Of a DNA stretch of 49,498 nucleotides, positions 44,080-49,498 are shown piece after piece (within the stretch, counting starts at the first letter, position 1; the number at the start of each line of letters is the position of its first letter). The translations under genes were made by a program, and so were the position numbers. The stretch comes from an uncultured Faecalicatena sp. (lineage in GTDB: Bacteria > Bacillota > Clostridia > Lachnospirales > Lachnospiraceae). The DNA lies in NCBI GenBank assembly GCA_948468385.1, contig CAOKHZ010000030.1:1-49498 (forward strand), in the 5' to 3' direction. The notes beneath the pieces were generated by a model. It saw only the letters and a program-made list of their open reading frames with translations, had not been told where the DNA came from and did not search any database.

Positions 44080-45096
44080 TCAACTCCGATACCCGTCCGG
44101 ATTGTTCGACTGCCATCTCCATGAATCCGCGCACATTTCCTCGATGCCCCGCTCGGCCACCCAGCCCAACTCTTCCTTGGCCTTGGTCGCGTCACAATAA
44201 CACATGGCGATGTCTCCCGCCCGCCTCGGCTTGACTTGATACGGCAGTTCCTTCCCGCAAGCCTTCTCATACGCCTTCAAAACGTCCAACACGCTGTAAC
44301 CCGTTCCGGTACCAAGATTGTATACATGCACGCCGGGCGATACTTTCATTCTCTCGATAGCCTTCACATGGCCGATTGCCAGATCCGTCACATGAATATA
44401 GTCACGCACGCCGGTTCCATCGGGCGTGTCATAGTCGTCCCCGAACACCCCTAGACATTCTAGCTTGCCTACGGCAACCTGCGCGATATAAGGCACCAGG
44501 TTGTTCGGAATCCCCTTCGGATCCTCGCCAATCCTTCCCGACTCATGCGCGCCAATCGGATTGAAATAACGCAACAACATCACGTTCCACTCCGGGTCAC
44601 CCACATGCAAATCCGTCAAAATCTGCTCGATCATTCCCTTAGTCTGTCCATAGGGATTGGTAATCGCTCCCTTCGGGCAATTCTCCGTGATCGGAATCTC
44701 CGCCGGATCCCCGTACACGGTAGCCGAGGAACTAAAAATGATGTTTTTGCATCCGTGCTTACGCATCACGTCACAAAGAACCAACGTTCCCGTTATATTA
44801 TTATGGTAATATTCCCACGGCTTCGCGACCGATTCGCCGACCGCCTTGAGTCCGGCAAAATTGATGACCGCCTCGACATCCTCGTTTTCAAAAATCGGTT
44901 CCAAATCCTCCCGATTCAAAATGTCACCCTTGTAAAACTTTAACGTCTTCCCCGTAATTTCCTGCACGCGCTCCAAAGCCACCTCGCTGGAATTGTAAAG
45001 ATTGTCCACGACCACGACCTCGTAATCCCGATTTAAAAGCTCCACGCACGTATGACTGCCGATATATCCGGCTCCTCCTGCCACTAAAATTGCCAT
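44080..45096 (-). CDS. galE: UDP-glucose 4-epimerase
   Basis: 338 aa, interconverts UDP-glucose and UDP-galactose with bound NAD. N-terminal [15 protein letters not shown] Rossmann motif, catalytic YGQTKGMIE (YxxxK) with the Ser-Ser-Ala-Thr stretch [10 protein letters not shown] before it, and the substrate-binding [16 protein letters not shown] lies before the ATG at 45096. The next gene upstream is a sugar nucleotidyltransferase on the same strand, 168 bp away. Confidence 0.96.
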   Translation of the reverse strand: MAILVAGGAGYIGSHTCVELLNRDYEVVVVDNLYNSSEVALERVQEITGKTLKFYKGDILNREDLEPIFENEDVEAVINFAGLKAVGESVAKPWEYYHNNITGTLVLCDVMRKHGCKNIIFSSSATVYGDPAEIPITENCPKGAITNPYGQTKGMIEQILTDLHVGDPEWNVMLLRYFNPIGAHESGRIGEDPKGIPNNLVPYIAQVAVGKLECLGVFGDDYDTPDGTGVRDYIHVTDLAIGHVKAIERMKVSPGVHVYNLGTGTGYSVLDVLKAYEKACGKELPYQVKPRRAGDIAMCYCDATKAKEELGWVAERGIEEMCADSWRWQSNNPDGYRS

Positions 45097-45264
45097 TTCT
45101 TTGCTCCTCCTTCTATCCACGTTTCTACATTTTATCCACTCTGATACACACCATGATTGCCATTTTCGGCCTTACAAGCCGCGGTTGCGACGGCCAACGT
45201 CCATGAAGCATGTCGGCGGAAATTGGCCAGATACCCATTGCAACGTCACATTGCCGGCCAACGC

Positions 45265-46188
45265 TTACACCCACAAATGCGGCGGGTAAACGCCGTCTTC
45301 CTTCAACCTGGAAATCGCCCGCACGACCTCCTGCTTATCCTCCTTATACGTGATTCCATGCCAACGATCCTCTGAACGAAGCACCTTCACCGTCGCCTTT
45401 TTCTCCTCGATTAATTCGCTGACCACGAATGGAAGGAAATACTCGCATTTCAACGGATTTTCCGCAAGCCCCTTTTCCAAAAAGGCCGGAAACCGCCGCT
45501 CCAATTCCGTTAGCATGCCGACACTAAAGCCAAACATGTTCATCGACACCAATGTATCCGGCGAAATGTCCGTCCAACTGCCCCCGTCATCCTCGGTATA
45601 GGCCACTCCCCCGCCCCTCTTCTCAACGTGCGTCAGCTCGGTAATTCCCGTCAGGTACCCTTGTCCGTCCATCTCACAAACACCGCGCGAAACGTAGCCG
45701 TTGTCCGTCAGCGTATTGGCCAGTACATAACTTACCATCGCAAAATGATACTGTTCGTCATCCTCATTCGCCGTAAGATAATGGTAAATTTCCTCAAATG
45801 CATGAACGCCATAATAGTCATCGGCATTTATGACCGCGAACGGTCCGTCCACCACGTCCTTGCAACAAAGAACCGCATGCCCCGTACCAAATGGCTTCTC
45901 GCGCCCGGCGGGCACTTCAAACCCTTCCGGCAACACGTCCGGTTCCTGATAAACGTACTCCACGTCCATATGGCGGGCAATCCGATTGCCGATTCCTTCT
46001 TTGAAGTCCTTTTCAATCGCCTTTTTGATAATGAATACCACCTTTTCAAACCCGGCGCGTTTCGCGTCGTAGATGGAAAAATCCATGATAATGTGGCCGT
46101 CCTCGTCCACCGGATCCATCTGCTTGAGCCCGCCGTAACGGCTCCCCATCCCGGCGGCCATAATCACAAGCACTGGCTTCGCCACCAT
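45265..46188 (-). CDS. Sugar nucleotidyltransferase-family protein
   Basis: 307 aa. The N terminus LVIMAAGMGSRYGGLKQ is the nucleotide-binding signature of the NTP_transferase fold, and INADDYYG holds the metal-binding aspartates. It would join a sugar phosphate to a nucleotide; the substrate is not readable, but galE next to it suggests nucleotide-sugar supply. The ATG at 46188 follows AAGGAGG by 8 nt. The frame continues to 46449, but through the promoter and into the ABC-F stop region, so the longer form is rejected. The C terminus has few recognisable marks. Confidence 0.88.
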   Translation of the reverse strand: MVAKPVLVIMAAGMGSRYGGLKQMDPVDEDGHIIMDFSIYDAKRAGFEKVVFIIKKAIEKDFKEGIGNRIARHMDVEYVYQEPDVLPEGFEVPAGREKPFGTGHAVLCCKDVVDGPFAVINADDYYGVHAFEEIYHYLTANEDDEQYHFAMVSYVLANTLTDNGYVSRGVCEMDGQGYLTGITELTHVEKRGGGVAYTEDDGGSWTDISPDTLVSMNMFGFSVGMLTELERRFPAFLEKGLAENPLKCEYFLPFVVSELIEEKKATVKVLRSEDRWHGITYKEDKQEVVRAISRLKEDGVYPPHLWV

Positions 46189-46323
46189 ATTCTCGTCCTC
46201 CTTGTCATGCACGTCTTCATATGCCGACACGTTCGCGTCAAACAAAACCATTCGTTCGATTTCCGCTCGTCTGTCGCCACTCCCGGAACTGTTCCTCCGC
46301 GTCCACTTTCCCGACGCCCCTTT

Positions 46324-46352
46324 ATTATACTTCCACGACACATCCCGGTCAA
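46324..46352 (-). promoter_or_regulatory. Sigma-A promoter for the nucleotidyltransferase gene
   Basis: TTGACC (46347-46352) and TATAAT (46324-46329), 17-bp spacer. The leader is about 128 nt. Confidence 0.85.
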
Positions 46353-46441
46353 TGCGCTTTTGTTGCCCTTTTATTCTACTTTTGTTGCAAAAGTTCCTTG
46401 TTTCCCACACCCTTTGTAAAGTAAACTTGCAGCTTGCCCAA

Positions 46442-48265
46442 TCACACACCTTTTATACGCTCTGCCAGGTCATTCAAATAAACCCACCGTTCCATCTTCT
46501 CCTCCAATGCCCGCTCCTTTTCTTCCTTTTGCACGGACAATTCAGATAATTTAGCGGAATTGGTGGCATTTTCCAACATTTCTCGCTCCAGCCGCCCGAT
46601 TTCCTCTTCCAACGACGCAATCTCATCGTCAATCGTCTCAAATTCCCGCTGTTCCTTGTACGTGAATTTCAACTTTGCCTGGTGACCCGGACGCTGCCCC
46701 TTTGCCGAGCTCCCCGATCCGACCTCCTTCCCGGCAGCCGCTTCCGCCGCCATGCCGGAATCGCTCGTCACGCCATTCTCGCTCTCCCGGAACTTTCTCG
46801 CCGCCAGATAGTCGCTGTAGCCGCCCTCGTACTGCACGAGATTTCCATCCCCCTCGAAAGCAAAAATGCGATCCACTAAATTGTCCAAAAAATAACGGTC
46901 ATGCGATACCGTGATAACGATACCGGGAAACGTCTCCAGATAATCCTCCAATATCGTCAGGGTCGGAATGTCCAAGTCATTGGTCGGCTCGTCCAAAACA
47001 AGGACGTTTGGAGCCTCCATCAGCACCCGCAGCAAATACAAACGTCTGCGCTCACCGCCGGAAAGCCTGGCAACCGGCGTGTACTGCATGGAAGAATCAA
47101 ATAAGAACCGCTCCAACATTTGCGTGGCGGTGATGCGCCCGTCCCTCGTCGGGACATATTCCGCCACGTCCCGGACATAATCAATCACACGCTTCCCGCC
47201 GTCCATCCGCGTCTCTTCCTGCGCGAAATAGCCGATACGAATCGTGTCCCCGATTTCCACTTCTCCCGCATCCGGCTTTAGCTCCCCCACGAGAATCTTC
47301 ATCAACGTGGACTTGCCGCAACCATTTGGTCCGATAATTCCCAACCGCTGGTTTTTTAGGACGATGTAATTGAAATCCCGGATAATCATGCGCTCGCCGT
47401 AATGCTTGCCGACATGATGAAACGCGATCGTCTTTTTCCCCATCCGGCTTTCCCCAAAGTCCAGCTCCACCGCCATGTCACGTACCGGCGCGGCCTTGCC
47501 TTTCAAGGCTTCCAACCGTTCGAGCCGTGCCCGCTGCTTCGTCGACCGGGCACGGCAGCCGCGCTTCGCCCATTCCAGTTCCATGCGCAACACGCTCTGC
47601 CGTTTGCGCTCCGTTGCCAACTCCATTTCCTCACGTTCGGCCTTCATCTCCAAGAACCTGGAATAATTGGCTTCATAGGAATATAATTTCCCATGGCTGA
47701 TTTCCAAAATCTTGTTCGTCACCCGGTCAAGGAAATAGCGGTCGTGCGTCACCATGACGACCACGCCGCGAAACCGGTTCAAATACTCCTCCAGCCATGC
47801 CGCCATCTCGTTGTCAATGTGGTTGGTCGGCTCGTCTAAGACAAGCACGTCCGCCGGTTCCACCAACGTCTTCGCCAACGCCACCCGCTTCTTTTGTCCG
47901 CCGGAAAGATGCGCAATGGAAGCCGCGTAATCCGTGATGTCAAGCCGGTTTAAAATCGCCTTGGCATCACTTTCCGCCGCCTGCGGTTCGCCCAAATTTC
48001 CCGTCACGTAGGACAACACCGTCGCGTTTTCAGGAAACTCCGGGTTCTGCGGCAAATACGCGATATGCAGCCCTCTCTGGCAGACCACTTGCCCCTCGTC
48101 CGTTTCCTCCAGCCCGGCAATGATTTTCAAAAGCGTCGTCTTTCCCGTTCCGTTAATGCCGATGATTCCAATCTTGTCCCCCTCATGAACACCATAGGAA
48201 ACGTCATCGAAAATCACCTTGTCCCCAAATATTTTACTGACATGTTCTATATTTAAAACATTCAT
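46442..48265 (-). CDS. ABC-F family ATPase, Uup-like
   Basis: 607 aa, two ABC cassettes without membrane segments. Walker A GINGTGKTT and GPNGCGKST, signatures LSGGQKKRVALAK and LSGGERRRLYLLR, Walker B VLVLDEPTNHID and VLVLDEPTNDLD. The linker between cassettes (about 195-300) is basic. The C-terminal 80 residues form a coiled coil (DDEIASLEEEIGRLEREML), the mark of Uup-type members, preceded by a low-complexity spacer (about 510-535). ABC-F proteins work on the ribosome to relieve stalls; a resistance role is not indicated. The -35 of its promoter overlaps the stop of the preceding gene. Confidence 0.93.
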   Translation of the reverse strand: MNVLNIEHVSKIFGDKVIFDDVSYGVHEGDKIGIIGINGTGKTTLLKIIAGLEETDEGQVVCQRGLHIAYLPQNPEFPENATVLSYVTGNLGEPQAAESDAKAILNRLDITDYAASIAHLSGGQKKRVALAKTLVEPADVLVLDEPTNHIDNEMAAWLEEYLNRFRGVVVMVTHDRYFLDRVTNKILEISHGKLYSYEANYSRFLEMKAEREEMELATERKRQSVLRMELEWAKRGCRARSTKQRARLERLEALKGKAAPVRDMAVELDFGESRMGKKTIAFHHVGKHYGERMIIRDFNYIVLKNQRLGIIGPNGCGKSTLMKILVGELKPDAGEVEIGDTIRIGYFAQEETRMDGGKRVIDYVRDVAEYVPTRDGRITATQMLERFLFDSSMQYTPVARLSGGERRRLYLLRVLMEAPNVLVLDEPTNDLDIPTLTILEDYLETFPGIVITVSHDRYFLDNLVDRIFAFEGDGNLVQYEGGYSDYLAARKFRESENGVTSDSGMAAEAAAGKEVGSGSSAKGQRPGHQAKLKFTYKEQREFETIDDEIASLEEEIGRLEREMLENATNSAKLSELSVQKEEKERALEEKMERWVYLNDLAERIKGV

Positions 48266-48323
48266 CCTGCCCGCTCCATCCCTTTCTTTGCCTCACTTCA
48301 AGCGTTCCCCGCGCTCGGGTTAC

Positions 48324-48353
48324 ATTATACGTTTCACGCACTCGCAATCACAA
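48324..48353 (-). promoter_or_regulatory. Sigma-A promoter for the ABC-F gene
   Basis: TTGTGA (48348-48353) and TATAAT (48324-48329), 18-bp spacer. The -35 contains the TGA stop of the phosphatase gene. Confidence 0.7.
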
Positions 48354-48812
48354 ATCGTACTCCCGCTTCAAATACTGCAGCAGCCCGACGCATCCCTCGT
48401 ACACGTCATCGTAAGTCTTGTCAAAATCCCCCGTGTACCACGGATCTGCAATGTCTCGCACCGAATCCGTAAACTCCAGCAGCCGATGGATTTTCCCGTC
48501 CGGGTCACCGCCGGTAATCCTAAGCATGTTGCGGATGTTCCACTCATCCATGCCCAAAAGCAGGTCATATTTTTCATAATCCTTCCGCGTCATCTGCACC
48601 GCGTACTTTCCGGCGGTCGATATTCCCAACTGTTTTAATTTGTTCCGCGTCCCGTGATGCACCGGATTACCAATCTCCTCCCGGCTCGTGGCCGCCGACT
48701 CAATGTGGAATCGCTCCCCCAAGCCCTGCTTTTGCACCATGTCGCGAAACACGAACTCACACATGGTCGAACGACAAATATTGCCGTGGCAAACGAAAAG
48801 TATCGAAATCAT
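48348..48812 (-). CDS. Low-molecular-weight protein tyrosine phosphatase
   Basis: 154 aa. The N-terminal P-loop VCHGNICRSTM contains the CX5R active site (Cys about 8, Arg about 14), and the general acid is in DIADPWYTGDFD. Removes phosphate from tyrosine or arginine residues; related proteins control capsule kinases or McsB marks, but no partner kinase is in the window. GGAGG lies upstream of the ATG at 48812; the frame runs 18 codons further without a site. Confidence 0.94.
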   Translation of the reverse strand: MISILFVCHGNICRSTMCEFVFRDMVQKQGLGERFHIESAATSREEIGNPVHHGTRNKLKQLGISTAGKYAVQMTRKDYEKYDLLLGMDEWNIRNMLRITGGDPDGKIHRLLEFTDSVRDIADPWYTGDFDKTYDDVYEGCVGLLQYLKREYDL

Positions 48813-49147
48813 AATATTTTCCCTCCTAAAATGCCGTGATTTGCCGTGTTTTGGGGACTTTTGCACTACCTATAAAATCTACATAAAGTCTGCAAAATGT
48901 GGTACATTACGCAAAATAAGGCAAATCGGTGCAAAATGTAATAATGAGTAGTAGTCAAATGGTAGTCAATTTTACGGTTGCAGACTACCAACCTTTTAAC
49001 GGTATTATCGTTAAAGGGGTTTCAAAGGGTGTGCATAATTTAACGATAATGCACAGTAATTCTTCAAGAAATTCGCTATTATGGGACTTCTATTTGCTTG
49101 AACATTGATTTTTGTAATATCTCCTGTTACCATTTTTAATCATTGTC
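48813..49147. other. AT-rich intergenic region with short repeats, possible boundary
   Basis: 335 bp. GCAAAATG-type direct repeats recur at 48892, 48911 and 48931 (19-20 bp steps). GTAGTC is found at 48951 and 48962 and inverted at 48983. CCTTTTAACG/CGTTAAAGG (48992-49017) and GTGCAT/ATGCAC (49031-49054) are inverted repeats. The left end holds the phosphatase promoter. Base composition turns AT-rich from about 48890. The set recalls recombinase binding sites, but no integrase is in view. Confidence 0.4.
48867..48895 (-). promoter_or_regulatory. Possible promoter for the phosphatase gene
   Basis: TTGCAG (48890-48895) and TAGGTA (48867-48872), 17-bp spacer; the -10 is poor. Confidence 0.45.
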
Positions 49148-49498
49148 TCACTCTACAAATCTCCTGACTACCTCTCGTAGCTTTATAGCCTTTTCACAAT
49201 ACCACTCAAAGTATTTATCCCAATTATCAGTATTAAAATCAGCATTATATGTGTCATATCCAAATACCGCATCTATAGAAGCCTCATGCCATGTAATTTC
49301 CTCCCCCAAAAACTCCTCAATGGCTGCTTTCTGCTCTAAAAAATGGTTATACAAATCCTTATTTTTACTGATATATACCTGAGCCGCAAGACGTTTTTTT
49401 GTCATTGTGGCAGTTAATGTAATATGACAATGTCTGTTTCCTACCGAGAGATCATACCACCCTTGTGGATATGCCTTTCTTTCACTAAATATCTTTTT
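49148..49498 (-). CDS. DUF4268-domain protein, C-terminal part only
   Basis: The frame is open to the right edge, so only the last 116 residues are seen. They begin KKIFSERKAYPQGWYDLSVG and include HCHITLTATMTKKRLAAQVY, then a charged helix (HFLEQKAAIEEFLGEE) and end AIKLREVVRRFVE. This order (GxH beta strands, then K-rich and E-rich helices) fits the DUF4268 domain, often found in proteins near or within restriction and defence loci. An ATG at 49405 is internal and has no ribosome site. Much lower GC than the rest of the window. Confidence 0.65.
   Translation of the reverse strand, partial: KKIFSERKAYPQGWYDLSVGNRHCHITLTATMTKKRLAAQVYISKNKDLYNHFLEQKAAIEEFLGEEITWHEASIDAVFGYDTYNADFNTDNWDKYFEWYCEKAIKLREVVRRFVE

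Noticed and set aside
46189-46449. 87-codon N-terminal extension of the nucleotidyltransferase
   Set aside because: Contains a strong promoter and reaches the stop of the ABC-F gene; GGAGG stands directly before the ATG at 46188.

Overview
The window looks like a chromosomal segment of an anaerobic, spore-forming clostridium, most likely Lachnospiraceae (Bacillota). The reasons are strong Shine-Dalgarno sites (GGAGG), near-consensus sigma-A promoters with 17-18 bp spacers, frequent TTG/GTG starts, a gpr-spoIIP pair divergent from rpsT (the arrangement also known in Bacillus), a GerA-type germination protein, a giant 2-hydroxyacyl-CoA dehydratase activase fusion, DUF1540 and SEC-C proteins, and a MocR-type regulator. 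Almost every gene is on the minus strand. The exceptions are the activase, rpsT and three small genes.

Layout. 1-7329: a partial tRNA-Val, purL, a DUF1461 membrane protein, pyruvate kinase and a rhomboid-like membrane protein with a C-terminal zinc ribbon. 7330-12254: a divergent promoter region, a structured leader and the 1477-aa activase fusion, closed by a bidirectional terminator. 12334-15854: a chemoreceptor with an extracytoplasmic zinc-binding domain, tRNA-Leu, and the infC-rpmI-rplT operon with an attenuator leader and an AUU start for IF3. 15983-22577: a GerA/SpoVAF-like protein behind a probable forespore promoter, dUTPase, a GH51 arabinofuranosidase, MetA (homoserine acetyltransferase type) and an AI-2E family exporter. 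22657-33028: DUF1540 protein, thrS, SEC-C protein, two small genes, purA, cardiolipin synthase, another small membrane protein, a MocR regulator and glnS. 33157-40657: a type IIA topoisomerase pair of ParC/ParE kind, spoIIP, gpr and rpsT. 40746-42099: a small accessory patch with a ribbon-helix-helix gene divergent from an unknown 154-aa gene, plus a membrane-anchored unknown. 42197-48812: ilvC, ilvN, galE, a sugar nucleotidyltransferase, an ABC-F ATPase and a low-molecular-weight tyrosine phosphatase. From about 48890 to the right edge the DNA is AT-rich and ends in a truncated DUF4268 gene, which may be the edge of an accessory region.

Functions that belong together: translation (infC, rpmI, rplT, rpsT, thrS, glnS, two tRNAs), purine synthesis (purL, purA), amino-acid synthesis (metA, ilvN, ilvC), nucleotide sugars (galE and the nucleotidyltransferase), sporulation and germination (gpr, spoIIP, GerA-like), and DNA topology (parE, parC).

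Most of the window is ordinary housekeeping DNA; I see no CRISPR array, prophage or insertion sequence, and no clear new multi-gene system. The most interesting material is between genes. There are two families of dispersed hairpin repeats, some of which supply the stop codon of the gene they follow. A palindromic operator fills the -10/-35 spacer of an unknown gene beside a ribbon-helix-helix regulator. A long structured leader precedes the activase, hairpins sit at about +1 of several transcripts, and a 27-codon upstream ORF ends inside the ilvN ribosome-binding site. Many start codons were reassigned here using Shine-Dalgarno and promoter evidence.
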